Source: Spisula solida (taxonomy: Eukaryota > Mollusca > Bivalvia > Venerida > Mactridae). Taken from it: a DNA stretch of 64,000 nt. Positions 12,829-27,022 of the stretch are shown piece by piece. The notes under the pieces were generated by a model that was given only the letters and a program-made list of their open reading frames with translations, was not told the DNA's origin and did no database searches. Positions within the stretch are counted from its first letter, which is position 1; each line of letters begins with the position of its first letter. The DNA lies in contig OX365948.1 of the NCBI GenBank assembly GCA_947247005.1, forward strand, positions 806,001 through 870,000, written 5' to 3'. The translations under genes were made by a program, and so were the position numbers.

Positions 12829-13104
12829 GGGAAATAACTCTTACATAGTAAAGGGAAATAACTATTACATAGTAAAGGTAAGTAACTCTTACATAGTAAA
12901 GGTAAGTAACTCTTACATAGTAAAGGTAAGTAACTCTTACATAGTAAAGGGAACTAACTCTTACATAGTAAAGGTAAGTAACTCTTACATAGTAAAGGGA
13001 ACTAACTCTTACATAGTAAAGGTAAGTAACTCTTACATAGTAAAGGTAAGTAACTCTTACATAGTAAAGGTAAGTAACTATTACATAGTAAAGGGAAGTA
13101 ACTA
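12829..13104 (+). repeat. 24-bp minisatellite, about 11.5 units, with the GGGARRTAACTC core
   Basis: Units alternate GGGAAATAACTC, GGTAAGTAACTC and GGGAACTAACTC, each followed by TTACATAGTAAA. The frame stays open (NSYIVKVS repeats) only because 24 is a multiple of three. Confidence 0.9.
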
Positions 13105-13477
13105 ATGATTACTTAACCCTATACTCAATACTTCAATAATTATGTTGGTACAAGATAAGCTAGAATGTTGAACACATCTGATGTGCAGCTTTTTGTGACA
13201 AATAATAACTTGAAGAGTGATCACCCTTAATAAACATCTTATTTAGACCATTTTCATAATTGGATTGTTTCCCTCCATACTATGTATTATTGGACAATAT
13301 CAGGAATAAGACATGGGATAGGCGCATTTTTTTATGTATCCATCAGTTAGCAATCCGTCCCTGCCCCCGAACTCCCGAACCATCTCCGTAGAAATCTCAT
13401 TGACAAATCTGAATTTCGAGCTCTTGAATTCTTAGAAGAGAAAAACGTGTGAATGGTTTAAGACAATATTAGAGCTA
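13105..13477. other. AT-rich non-coding DNA, nothing recognised
   Basis: No ORF, exon or repeat that I could support. Confidence 0.5.
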
Positions 13478-14061
13478 AGATTCTGGTCATATAGAGATGT
13501 TTAAGGAGATTCTGGTCATATAGAGATGTTTAAGGAGATTCTGGTCATATAGAGATGTTTAAGGAGATTCTTGTCATATAGAGATGTTTAAGGAGATTCT
13601 GGTCATATAGAGATGTTTAAGGAGATTCTGGTCATATAGAGATGTTTAAGGAGATTCTGGTCATATAGAGATGTTTAAGGAGATTCTGGTCATATAGAGA
13701 TGTTTAAGGAGATTCTGGTCATATAGAGATGTTTAAGGAGATTCTGGTCATATAGAGATGTTTAAGGAGATTCTGGTCATATAGAGATGTTTAAGGAGAT
13801 TCTGGTCATATAGAGATGTTTAAGGAGATTCTGGTCATATAGAGATGTTTAAGGAGATTCTGGTCATATAGAGATGTTTAAGGAGATTCTGGTCATATAG
13901 AGATGTTTAAGGAGATTCTGGTCATATAGAGATGTTTAAGGAGATTCTGGTCATATAGAGATGTTTAAGGAGATTCTGGTCATATAGAGATGTTTAAGGA
14001 GATTCTGGTCATATAGAGATGTTTAAGGAGATTCTGGTCATATAGAGATGTTTAAGGAGAT
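13478..14061 (+). repeat. 29-bp minisatellite, about 20 near-identical units
   Basis: Unit contains ATTCTGGTCATATAGAGATG. Only one substitution is obvious (TTGTCAT near 13570), so the array is very young or well homogenised. It ends 57 bp from the exon B donor site. Confidence 0.95.
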
Positions 14062-14118
14062 CGGGTGTAGGAATATAAAACATAGAGTTGTGTAAGCTAC
14101 AAGATAAACAAATCTTAC

Positions 14119-14272
14119 CGTCTATTCTGTCGATCTACCCAGGCACTGTCCTTCAGATCATCCTCACCATAGGAAGCACCGTACGAGGTCCCTAACGAGT
14201 AATCATAGTTAGAGAACTGACTACTAGATAAATCAAGATGTGATCCTGGTGCAGGTGTCTCCTGGCCAAATA
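14119..14272 (-). CDS. Second coding exon (exon B): low-complexity Ser/Tyr/Gly/Asp-rich N-terminal segment of the same gene
   Basis: On the minus strand the exon is bounded by ATTTTCAG and GTAAG. It is 154 bp: two bases completing a Val codon begun in exon A, 50 codons, and two bases (CG) of the next codon, so it ends in phase 2 and skipping it would shift the frame. Only one frame is open; the other two contain stops. The peptide starts FGQETPAPGS, has a Ser-rich then Tyr/Gly-rich middle (SNYDYSLGTSYGASYG) and ends acidic then basic (EDDLKDSAWVDRQNR). No Cys is present. This resembles the disordered N-terminal region of an extracellular protein, but I do not recognise the family. The exon lies between two minisatellites, 57 bp from one and about 12 bp from the other. 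Confidence 0.75.
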
Positions 14273-14284
14273 CTGAAAATATAC

Positions 14285-14912
14285 AAACAAAGGAGGTAAT
14301 TCACTTTCACATAACTAAGGGAGGTAATTCATTTTATATAACTAAGGGAAGTAATTCACTTTCACAAAACTAAGGGAGGCAATTCACTTTTCTCATAACT
14401 AAGTAAGGTAATTCATTTTACTGATTTTACTGAAAATATACAAACAAAGGTAGGTAATTCACTTTCACACATTCAAGGGAAGTAATTCACTTGTTCACAA
14501 TGAAGGGAAGTAATTCACTTGTTCACAATGAAGGGAAGTAATTCACTTGTTCACAATGAAGGGAAGTAATTCACTTGTTCACAATGAAGGGAAGTAATTC
14601 ACTTGTTCACAATGAAGGGAAGTAATTCACTTGTTCACGATGAAGGGAAGTAATTCACTTGTTCACGATGAAGGGAAGTAATTCACTTGTTCACAATGAA
14701 GGGAAGTAATTCACTTGTTCACAATGAAGGGAAGTAATTCACTTGTTCACAATGAAGGGAAGTAATTCACTTGTTCACAATGAAGGGAAGTAATTCACTT
14801 GTTCACAATGAAGGGAAGTAATTCACTTGTTCACAATGAAGGGAAGTAATTCACTTGTTCACAATGAAGGGAAGTAATTCACTTGTTCACAATGAAGGGA
14901 AGTAATTCACTT
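14285..14912 (+). repeat. 28-bp minisatellite next to the exon B acceptor, with degenerate leading units
   Basis: About 15.5 close copies of a 28-bp unit (GGGAAGTAATTCACTTGTTC followed by ACAATGAA) from 14477, preceded by about six variable units with GGGAGGTAATTCACTTTCAC. The leading part includes an exact 23-bp copy (14428-14450) of the splice-acceptor region at 14271-14293. Confidence 0.92.
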
Positions 14913-16570
14913 AATGTAGAGACAGCTTAGTGTACCACAACAGCAGGAGCTTATAGGTTTCATACAGATATCTTAAACTCAAAATTAGACTTTAATATAG
15001 AGGAATATGCTAGTAATCACATTATCAATCCATATTTGGTATTTTGGTCAATAGCTTAGTAATAAACAAGTTCATAGTGGTTCTAGTCAGTTTCATACAA
15101 ACAATTACAGTCGTCCAGATTTGTTTAGAATTATGATATCATTCAACAATTAATATTTACTTTGAAATGATATGAAATAACTCATATATCAATGTTAACT
15201 ATAATAGTGTTCAGAAACCTTATAACTTGATTACAATAAAAGGTTTACATGACATAACAATGACATCATATACCTCGGTTATCAATAAATAACATAGAAA
15301 CTTTGTATTACCTTTTATATGTAACCGAACTATAGAATGACAAGGATTTGTATGATATTCAATCACTTAGGGAGTTATTATATACAGAGTTGCAGAGACA
15401 GCTTTGACAATACAGTACAAAGGATCGACCGTGATAGCAGACGACAAGGCGAGACTCACACAACACCAGTGTCACCAAGGTCTAACCAATATAATAAACT
15501 TCCAACACAGTTTTTCACCTATGATATATAAGCATTATAATCAGATAATGATATATTTGTCTATATTCCCATATAAGGTTAGATTCTGCAGACGTAATAT
15601 ACTTGCTTCCAGACGAATGTATTAGATTCACCAGAAACAAATTATACTTTAATTATATTTATTTCATACAATTTTGTTTGAGATTACCCGCCTACTAGAT
15701 CACATTGTCCTGCTCTGCTTAATGAGTTTTTTCAGATTGCAATTCTGACTGTGACAAATCAAAACGGCATTTCTTCAGCAGACGACATCAAATAAACAGA
15801 TTTCTAGCCCTATGTTTACTTCTGATACCTTTTTTATATGTTTTGGGAATTGCTTCCATTATGTAGATACATTTATTGTCATCTTAAAACGAGGAATAAG
15901 CCCGGATATGGGATATGTCGACATTCTAGGGAGAGTAATTGTTGGATATGTCGACATTCTAGGGAGAGTAATTGTTGTAATTTAACTTCTAACAATGTAA
16001 CAACCAATACAAATTGCTACCATATTTAGAAAGTAGGTCATTGAATGACCTTGACCTGTATACCTGTAATATAAGAAGTAGCGTAATAATGTAGAGTTTT
16101 CAGTGTGGTTTCTTTGCCGACAGCTACCATCAGAACGTTACACTATATAAACGCAGCACACTTCTCATTGATTGCACATAGCCTAACAAGCTTACAACAA
16201 ATTAACAGACATTTACGGAACATTCACATAATTTCTAGAATTACATGTTACAGGGAACGTACAGGGAAACGTTGATTGCATCAACTGGTGCTAACAAGTT
16301 TTCGTGATTAGCGGCTTCTATTGCGACAACTCGCTAGATTAGGGACACCTGATGCCATCATCATACTTTAACCATATAATCATCAGCCAACCTTCTCTCA
16401 TCTAATTCTATACATCATTATTGTCTATATATCCTAATATACAATATGGTCGCTTTTGTACCTAACACATTTATGTGACCTTTATTTCCTCAGAATTGTA
16501 TTTTAGCTCAATGTAAAGTGACAATTGTCAGCTCAATATTATATTGTTACTTCATCTAAATGTATATAAT
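14913..16570. other. AT-rich intron sequence
   Basis: Contains a 33-bp tandem duplication at 15911-15976 (listed separately). The 60-70-codon ORFs at 15337-15625 have no supporting features. Confidence 0.5.
15911..15976 (+). repeat. 33-bp tandem duplication containing GGGAGAGTAATT
   Basis: Two perfect units, each containing GTCGACATTCTAGGGAGAG. The duplicated stretch includes a copy of the window-wide core motif. Confidence 0.85.
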
Positions 16571-16699
16571 ACAGGTAACTGTTTCATTGATAAAGTATAA
16601 ACAAATCTTTTATAAAATTTATGTTATCTTAGATATTATAAATTTTATAAAAAATAAATGTTTTTTTGCTTACTATTTATAAATGATACAGTTACCTGT
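16571..16699. mobile_element. MITE D, 129 bp, long terminal inverted repeats
   Basis: Ends ACAGGTAACTGTTTCATT and, reversed, ACAGGTAACTGTATCATT, with further complementarity inward (ATAAA, TTTATAAAATTTAT). Flanks are AT-rich, so no target duplication could be assigned. Confidence 0.65.
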
Positions 16700-17606
16700 G
16701 GTATACAATGCCTTTAAACTCAATTAGATTGTTCTGGTTCTATTTTGTCAAGGCAAATCATCACTATTTCCAGTCAAACAGAAGTTCTTGTTAAAACTGT
16801 TTGAGTGTATCAGATAGAGGTCTGCATACGCATTTAGTGGTTTATGACTTAAGTGCCTGCAAAACATGTAGATTCATGACATCAGAGTGAATTAATTTGC
16901 CAGAAACTGTTGTCTAAAATTGTTGTCTTAATTCACAGTGTTTCCTCTTTTATACCTATCACATTGACAGTTCTAGAGATACAAACTAATCAACCGGAAA
17001 ATTATTCCTACATAAAAGCACCAAAAACAATCTGTTTAATAATGATTCTACCAGAGCGTAAACTTTAACATTTACATGTTTTATAATTATGAACTATATT
17101 AAGAATTTGAGCATCATGTGTTGTCTAATGTCTTACAAATTTACATAAAGAAAACTAATTTATAAAGGAGAATTCAGGCATCATGTGTCGGGATATTTCT
17201 TTTAACATGTATACATGTCGGAAACATCATAGAGGTTGCTGATGAGTAAAGCATTCAGATGTGCTGTGTTTAACGATGTTTAAACATAATCTGAATCAGG
17301 AAAATTTTTTATGTAACTTTGTGACTGTATAAGACTTTTATGACAAGAGGGGAAACAACCCAAGTAAAGAAATTGAATTAACACACACCTTATTACTGGA
17401 GACAATTCTCAATATTTGTTCTAAAAAGCTGCACATGAGATATGTACACAATCAAGCTCATTTGTTATCAGACAAGTTATGTTAGGATTACTATATCAAT
17501 AAATAAACAAACACATTTCATTCCCCAGTAGTATTGTTAGCTTAAATTAATATTCAGCAGCCATGAATGTCAGTGTAATCATAGTGGACGGTATTCTGGG
17601 AGAAAA
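16700..17606. other. AT-rich intron sequence, nothing recognised
   Basis: No ORF, exon or repeat that I could support. Confidence 0.5.
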
Positions 17607-17943
17607 CATGCCCACCAGCATATGCCCACCAGCACATGCCCACCAGCACATGCCCACCAGCACATGCCCACCAGCACATGCCCACCAGCACATGCCCACC
17701 AGCACATGCCCACCAGCATATGCCCACCAGCACATGCCCACCAGCACATGCCCACCAGCATATGCCCACCAGCATATGCCCACCAGCACATGCCCACCAG
17801 CACATGCCCACCAGCACATGCCCACCAGCACATGCCCACCAGCATATGCCCACCAGCACATGCCCACCAGCACATGCCCACCAGCACATGCCCACCAGCA
17901 TATGCCCACCAGCACATGCCCACCAGCATATGCCCACCAGCAT
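17607..17943 (+). repeat. 14-bp minisatellite, 24 units
   Basis: CACATGCCCACCAG repeated, with CATATGCCCACCAG variants scattered along the array. Long ORFs on both strands (for example 17563-18147) are by-products of the 14-bp period cycling through three frames. Confidence 0.95.
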
Positions 17944-18994
17944 GCAGATGATGCAGTTCAACTTACTCGCGATACTTTACTTACATTCAGAGATTTTTTA
18001 GCAGTAAAAAATAAACAATTCTTCCTATTAACAAGATTTACGATATCAACAAAACACAAGTGTGAAGTGAAACCAGGGGTATTTTGGTCAAACAATCAGT
18101 TTTATCACATGAGACTGTATTATTTAGCACAAGTTGTATATCAATGAACCGGTACCGAAAAAATGTCTAAGATACTAAAAGCTGAGAAGCCGAATTTAAA
18201 CAGTTTATACGTTATGAAGTATTTGAAGTATTCTATGACGATTTATGTGTTTAATTTGACAATCAATCAATGGCACCAATCAATGGTACGTATCACAGTC
18301 CGATGCCGGATAATAATTGATATGGCGTAAGACATGTTTACTCTGGCATACAAATGATAAACATCTAAATATATAATGGCATAATGGCAAATGAATGCAG
18401 GTGAGGGCACATACAGCAGCTGAAGCCGGCGGCTATAAACTTCCTCCAACTTGACATCGCAAAAAACTCTGTAAAATGGTACAATAAATTTAATGAAAAG
18501 GAAGATTTAGACCGGCATATTTCTAACCAGAAAACTTGCGTCTGAAAACAGATCCCACATAAATATTTACATGCCACAATATCATACTTTACAGAGAAGT
18601 TGGAATTTTCAACAAAAAAACCCTCATCTAAGAAACAATCTCAAAGCTGTAACAAAATCACATGCAAACAAACCATTTGTTTGAAAGAAATGACACCGGT
18701 TACGATGACACATGTGAAGAAGCTCGGGGAAAATAGTTTGAAAACAGGGAGTGTTTTACTCAATAATCATTTATCATGTAGGGTGCTCCAAATCAGAGCA
18801 CTTGTTATAATAAAGTTACTCGTTATATGATGAGTCAATATTTTATACACCCTGTTGCGCCATAATTATGCTTTTTCAAGAAATTTTTCAGTCAAAATGA
18901 AGTTAAATTCCCAATCAACAAGTCTATGAATATATGAAACATTTTGGAGTATTTTTATTAAATTCCTTAAAATGAAAAACCTTTTCTTCATCTT
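17944..18994. other. AT-rich intron sequence, nothing recognised
   Basis: Short ORFs at 18267-18830 without support. No repeat seen. Confidence 0.45.
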
Positions 18995-19139
18995 CTGTAC
19001 TTGAATATTGATCTTATTTAATTGGACAAAGATAGCCAATCATAATCACCTGTTACTGACCAAGAGTTGAATATGGTGTGATCTGATTGGTTGTTCTTAT
19101 CCTTAGGTCAAGTAAGATCAATTTTAAATACCATCCCAG
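18995..19139 (-). mobile_element. MITE family A, copy 2
   Basis: Opposite orientation to copies 1 and 3: contains GATAGCCAATC then GATCTGATTGGTTGTTCTTA, and ends in TACCATCCCAG, a variant of the family terminus. Confidence 0.8.
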
Positions 19140-20827
19140 GTCTGCATCGTCAACATCATATACATTGTACCATCATGGTATAGTTAGTTTTGACTTGAAC
19201 CAACCTGTTTTCCATGGTTCTCGAAAAATTCATGATATGTTATTTATTATTAATTAATAAATTAATCATAGCCAATTAGAATAAAGTGTATTATGTGCAC
19301 CATGGTAATTGGTCACTTAAAGGTTTGTACCACATGTTTTATTGGCTGAAAATTTAAATGTATGAAATGGTGTTAAAAATTCTGATTGGGCATTTCAGAC
19401 GTTTGTTTTACAATATGGTGGCAGTGTAAGAATAATTGAGAAACCAAAAGAAATTACTCCACATGAGAACATTACTTATAATTTTGTTAATGACACTTGC
19501 TCAGACATAAACCTGAAAACTAATTTTCTACAGAATTTTTCAAGAAAGCCCTAGAGGCCATCTAGAAGCAGCATCATTTAAGGATCAGACAAATTACACT
19601 GGCTATATAGTAGACATATTGACAAGTCTAGAAGCAGCTAGCCAATCCAAATACTCTCAGACGACACCTAATCTGTAATTTTACATAAAAGGAAAGAGAC
19701 ATTGTCAAAAGTAATAAATGATTGTAGACAAAGTTTGTGCTTGTTGCATGACAATAAGGGAGCCAATGGAACACACTGGAAGCACGTCTGTAACCACTCT
19801 TAGAAATACAGATACTTGATGATACTGTGTGATCATAGTTTGAAACAAACCATTGGACACATCATTCTAACCAAAGTATCATACAAGAAAACACCTGGAT
19901 AATTCTATATGTTGTTTATTGACAGTTGTGTGTTGTCATTCCCACTCACTACCGCCAGATTGACCAATGAGACAGTTGCGTGATGCAAGGAATCTGGGTG
20001 CAATACCCTGAGCTTTCATTGATTTACTAGCACCAAACTATCATACAAGCAACACCTTTGGATGGATTTTATAAGTTTTGATTTATATTAGATTGCTTAT
20101 TATAATGATTTGCTTATAAAGGTGTTGTGATATGATGGCATGCCATACAGGCAGAATGATTCATTAAACATAACATCCTTTTTATCTCTCACTTAACTCC
20201 TGATAGGGATCCATCAGACTCGTTTCCTTTATGTCTAACAAAATGTAAGTGTAAATGTTATTTGGAATAATTTGGATTACATCTTCACACCACCTGTGCC
20301 CTTATACTGTCTGCTTCTGAGATTAGTCCATTATTAAATAATTCATGATCGACAGGTCACAGATTTTATAAGTTAACATGATCACAGTGTACGGCAGCAG
20401 ACGATTGCTCTTTGAGTGAGGACCACTGACGGGTACCAGTTCTCATATCACTTGATCAACTTCAAAATGTCCAATTGTTCATTCCAAAATTGTATTGAAT
20501 ATGGAAGTAACTTGCAAGAATCTGCTAACTATAGACATTTTAAATCACTGACCAAATAAGGGAACTGTGCCACTAGCTGTGGTTCACAAGGCCAGGCGAT
20601 ATCAGTGTCAAGGCATCTTAGTTTGTCAGGATAAGCAAGGATTGAACCCAGCATTATGTAATAGACAACATGAAACCAGGGAACCAAAAGTCTGGTGAAA
20701 GATTATATATAAGGCTTCGTTACAAAGGTGTAACATAATAAGGATATTTTATGTTGTTGGTTTGAATACATTTTCCATGTAATTAGTGTTGTTAGAGACA
20801 TATTTTATTGTATCCCTACATAGATCA
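19140..20827. other. AT-rich intron sequence, nothing recognised
   Basis: No ORF, exon or repeat that I could support. Confidence 0.45.
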
Positions 20828-20881
20828 TTGACTTATAGTGATAGTATCTTCACATTGACTTATAGTGATAGTATCTTCACC
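20828..20881 (+). repeat. 27-bp tandem duplication
   Basis: Two copies of TTGACTTATAGTGATAGTAT plus TTCACA/TTCACC, just upstream of the giant satellite. Confidence 0.85.
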
Positions 20882-23800
20882 AACTGCCATTGTTCATTCA
20901 GAGATCTGTTACAATCATATAATCTCAACACAAATAAATATATAGATAATATAAGTGCCTGTTATAATAAACAACTGTCAAACAAGTTGAATAGAAACAA
21001 CACTATGAGCCAGTACCACCCTCAGAGTAATATAATAACATCATCAACCAGTACCACCATCAGAGTAATATAACAACACCATCAACCAGTACCACCCTCA
21101 GAGTAATATAACAACATCATCAACCAGTACCACCGTCAGAGTAATATAACAACATCATCAACCAGTACCACCCTCAGAGTAATATAACAACATCATCAAC
21201 CAGTACCACCCTCAGAGTAATATAACAACATCATCAACCAGTACCACCATCAGAGTAATATAACAACATCATCAACCAGCACCACCATCAGAGTAATATA
21301 ACAACACCATCAACCAGTACCACCCTCAGAGTAATATAACAACATCATCAACCAGCACCACCATCAGAGTAATATAACAACACCATCAACCAGTACCACC
21401 CTCAGAGTAATATAACAACATCATCAACCAGCACCACCATCAGAGTAATATAACAACACCATCAACCAGTACCACCCTCAGAGTAATATAACAACATCAT
21501 CAACCAGCACCACCATCAGAGTAATATAACAACATCATCAACCAGTACCACCATCAGAGTAATATAACAACACCATCAACCAGTACCACCATCAGAGTAA
21601 TATAACAACATCATCAACCAGTACCACCATCAGAGTAATATAACAACACCATCAACCAGCACCACCATCAGAGTAATATAACAACACCATCAACCAGTAC
21701 CACCATCAGAGTAATATAACAACATCATCAACCAGTACCACCATCAGAGTAATATAACAACATCATCAACCAGTACCACCCTCAGAGTAATATAACAACA
21801 TCATCAACCAGTACCACCATCAGAGTAATATAACAACACCATCAACCAGCACCACCATCAGAGTAATATAACAACATCATCAACCAGTACCACCATCAGA
21901 GTAATATAACAACATCATCAACCAGTACCACCATCAGAGTAATATAACAACATCATCAACCAGTACCACCATCAGAGTAATATAACAACACCATCAACCA
22001 GTACCACCATCAGAGTAATATAACAACATCATCAACCAGTACCACCATCAGAGTTATATAACAACATCATCAACCAGTACCACCATCAGAGTAATATAAC
22101 AACATCATCAACCAGTACCACCATCAGAGTAATATAACAACACCATCAACCACTCAGAGTTATATAACAACACCATCAACCAGTACCACCATCAGAGTAA
22201 TATAACAACATCATCAACCAGTACCACCCTCAGAGTAATATAACAACATCATCAACCAGTACCACCATCAGAGTAATATAACAACATCATCAACCAGTAC
22301 CACCATCAGAGTAATATAACAACACCATCAACCACTCAGAGTTATATAACAACACCATCAACCAGTACCACCATCAGAGTAATATAACAACATCATCAAC
22401 CAGTACCACCATCAGAGTAATATAACAACATCATCAACCAGTACCACCCTCAGAGTAATATAACAACATCATCAACCAGTACCACCATCAGAGTAATATA
22501 ACAACACCATCAGCCAGTACCACCATCAGAGTAATATAACAACATCATCAACCAGTACCACCCTCAGAGTAATATAACAACATCATCAACCAGTACCACC
22601 ATCAGAGTAATATAACAACATCATCAACCAGTACCACCCTCAGAGTAATATAACAACATCATCAACCAGTACCACCATCAGAGTAATATAACAACACCAT
22701 CAACCAGTACCACCATCAGAGTAATATAACAACATCATCAACCAGTACCACCATCAGAGTAATATAACAACACCATCAACCACTCAGAGTTATATAACAA
22801 CACCATCAACCAGTACCACCATCAGAGTAATATAACAACATCATCAACCAGTACCACCATCAGAGTAATATAACAACATCATCAACCAGTACCACCCTCA
22901 GAGTAATATAACAACATCATCAACCAGTACCACCATCAGAGTAATATAACAACATCATCAACCAGTACCACCATCAGAGTAATATAACAACACCATCAAC
23001 CACTCAGAGTTATATAACAACACCATCAACCAGTACCACCCTCAGAGTAATATAACAACATCATCAACCAGTACCACCCTCAGAGTAATATAACAACATC
23101 ATCAACCAGTACCACCATCAGAGTAATATAACAACATCATCAACCAGTACCACCATCAGAGTAATATAACAACATCATCAACCAGTACCACCCTCAGAGT
23201 AATATAACAACATCATCAACCAGTACCACCATCAGAGTAATATAACAACATCATCAACCAGTACCACCATCAGAGTAATATAACAACACCATCAACCAGT
23301 ACCACCCTCAGAGTAATATAACAACATCATCAACCAGCACCACCATCAGAGTAATATAACAACATCATCAACCAGTACCACCATCAGAGTAATATAACAA
23401 CACTATCAACCAGTACCACCATCAGAGTTATATAACAACATCATCAACCAGTACCACCATCAGAGTAATATAACAACACTATCAACCAGTACCACCATCA
23501 GAGTTATATAACAACACTATCAACCAGTACCACCATCAGAGTAATATAACAACATCATCAACCAGTACCACCATCAGAGTAATATAACAACATCATCAAC
23601 CAGTACCACCATCAGAGTAATATAACAACATCATCAACCAGTACCACCATCAGAGTAATATAACAACATCATCAACCAGTACCACCATCAGAGTAATATA
23701 ACAACACTATCAACCAGTACCACCCTCAGAGTTATATAACAACACCATCAACCAGTACCACCATCAGAGTAATATAACAACACCATCAACCAGTACCACC

Positions 23801-24760
23801 CTCAGAGTAATATAACAACAGTCACCATCAACCAGTACCACCATCAGAGTAATATAACAACACCATCAACCAGTACCACCATCAGAGTAATATAACAACA
23901 CCATCAACCAGTACCACCCTCAGAGTAATATAACAACACCATCAACCAGTACCACCCTCAGAGTAATATAACAACACCATCAACCAGTACCACCATCAGA
24001 GTTATATAACAACACCATCAACCAGTACCACCATCAGAGTAATATAACAACACCATCAACCAGTACCACCATCAGAGTTATATAACAACACCATCAACCA
24101 GTACCACCCTCAGAGTAATATAACAACATCATCAACCAGTACCACCATCAGAGTAATATAACAACACCATCAACCAGTACCACCATCAGAGTTATATAAC
24201 AACACCATCAACCAGTACCACCCTCAGAGTTATATAACAACATCATCAACCAGTACCACCATCAGAGTAATATAACAACATCATCAACCAGTACCACCAT
24301 CAGAGTAATATAACAACACCATCAACCAGTACCACCCTCAGAGTTATATAACAACACCATCAACCAGTACCACCCTCAGAGTTATATAACAACACCATCA
24401 ACCAGTACCACCCTCAGAGTTATATAACAACACCATCAACCAGTACCACCATCAGAGTTATATAACAACATCATCAACCAGTACCACCATCAGAGTAATA
24501 TAACAACACCATCAACCAGTACCATCATCAGAGTAATATAACAACATCATCAACCAGTACCACCATCAGAGTAATATAACAACACCATCAACCAGTACCA
24601 CCATCAGAGTAATATAACAACACCATCAACCAGTACCACCCTCAGAGTAATATAACAACACCATCAACCACTCAGAGTAATATAACAACACCATCAACCA
24701 CTCAGAGTAATATAACAACATCATCAACCACTCAGAGTAATATAACAACACCATCAACCA

Positions 24761-27022
24761 GTACCACCCTCAGAGTAATATAACAACATCATCAACCAGT
24801 ACCACCCTCAGAGTAATATAACAACATCATCAACCACTCAGAGTAATATAACAACATCATCAACCACTCAGAGTAATATAACAACACCATCAACCACTCA
24901 GAGTAATATAACAACACCATCAACCAGTACCACCCTCAGAGTAATATAACAACATCATCAACCAGTACCACCCTCAGAGTAATATAACAACATCATCAAC
25001 CAGTACCACCATCAGAGTAATATAACAACATCATCAACCACTCAGAGTAATATAACAACACCATCAACCACTCAGAGTAATATAACAACACCATCAACCA
25101 GTACCACCCTCAGAGTAATATAACAACATCATCAACCACTCAGAGTAATATAACAACACCATCAACCACTCAGAGTAATATAACAACATCATCAACCACT
25201 CAGAGTTATATAACAACATCATCAACCAGTACCACCCTCAGAGTAATATAACAACATCATCAACCACTCAGAGTAATATAACAACACCATCAACCACTCA
25301 GAGTAATATAACAACACCATCAACCAGTACCACCCTCAGAGTAATATAACAACATCATCAACCAGTACCACCCTCAGAGTAATATAACAACACCATCAAC
25401 CAGTACCACCATCAGAGTAATATAACAACACCATCAACCAGTACCACCCTCAGAGTAATATAACAACACCATCAACCACTCAGAGTAATATAACAGCACC
25501 ATCAACCACTCAGAGTAATATAACAACACCATCAACCACTCAGAGTAATATAACAACATCATCAACCACTCAGAGTAATATAACAACATCATCAACCACT
25601 CAGAGTAATATAACAACATCATCAACCACTCAGAGTAATATAACAACATCATCAACCACTCAGAGTAATATAACAACACCATCAACCACTCAGAGTAATA
25701 TAACAACACCATCAACCACTCAGAGTAATATAACAACATCATCAACCACTCAGAGTAATATAACAACATCATCAACCACTCAGAGTAATATAACAACACC
25801 ATCAACCACTCAGAGTAATATAACAACATCATCAACCACTCAGAGTAATATAACAACATCATCAACCACTCAGAGTAATATAACAACATCATCAACCACT
25901 CAGAGTAATATAACAACACCATCAACCACTCAGAGTAATATAACAACATCATCAACCACTCAGAGTAATATAACAACATCATCAACCACTCAGAGTAATA
26001 TAACAACACCATCAACCACTCAGAGTAATATAACAACATCATCAACCACTCAGAGTAATATAACAACATCATCAACCACTCAGAGTAATATAACAACATC
26101 ATCAACCACTCAGAGTAATATAACAACACCATCAACCAGTACCACCCTCAGAGTAATATAACAACACCATCAACCACTCAGAGTAATATAACAACACCAT
26201 CAACCACTCAGAGTAATATAACAACATCATCAACCAGTACCACCATCAGAGTAATATAACAGCACCATCAACCAGTACCACCATCAGAGTAATTTAACAG
26301 CACCATCAACCACTCAGAGTAATATACCAACACCATCAACCACTCAGAGTAATATAACAACACCATCAACCACTCAGAGTAATATAACAACATCATCAAC
26401 CAGTACCACAATCAGAGTAATATAACAACACCATCAACCAGTACCACCATCAGAGTAATATAACAGCACCATCAACCACTCAGAGTAATATACCAACACC
26501 ATCAACCACTCAGAGTAATATAACAACACCATCAACCACTCAGAGTAATATAACAACATCATCAACCAGTACCACCATCAGAGTAATATAACAACACCAT
26601 CAACCAGTACCACCATCAGAGTAATATAACAACACCATCAACCAGTACCACCATCAGAGTAATATAACAACACCATCAACCAGTACCACCCTCAGAGTAA
26701 TATAACAACATCATCAACCAGTACCACCATCAGAGTAATATAACAACATCATCAACCAGTACCACCCTCAGAGTAATATAACAACATCATCAACCAGTAC
26801 CACCATCAGAGTAATATAACAACATCATCAACCAGTACCACCATCAGAGTTATATAACAACACCATCAACCACTCAGAGTAATATAACAACACCATCAAC
26901 CACTCAGAGTAATATAACAACACCATCAACCACTCAGAGTAATATAACAGCACCATCAACCACTCAGAGTAATATAACAACATCATCAACCACTCAGAGT
27001 AATATAACAACACCATCAACCA
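24761..27022 (+). repeat. Higher-order repeat copy 1 within the satellite (2262 bp)
   Basis: Matches 27023-29254 unit by unit, including rare variants: AATTTAACAG near 26290, ATATACCAACACC units and the unique ACCACAATCAG near 26406, which recurs 2232 bp later. Confidence 0.85.
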
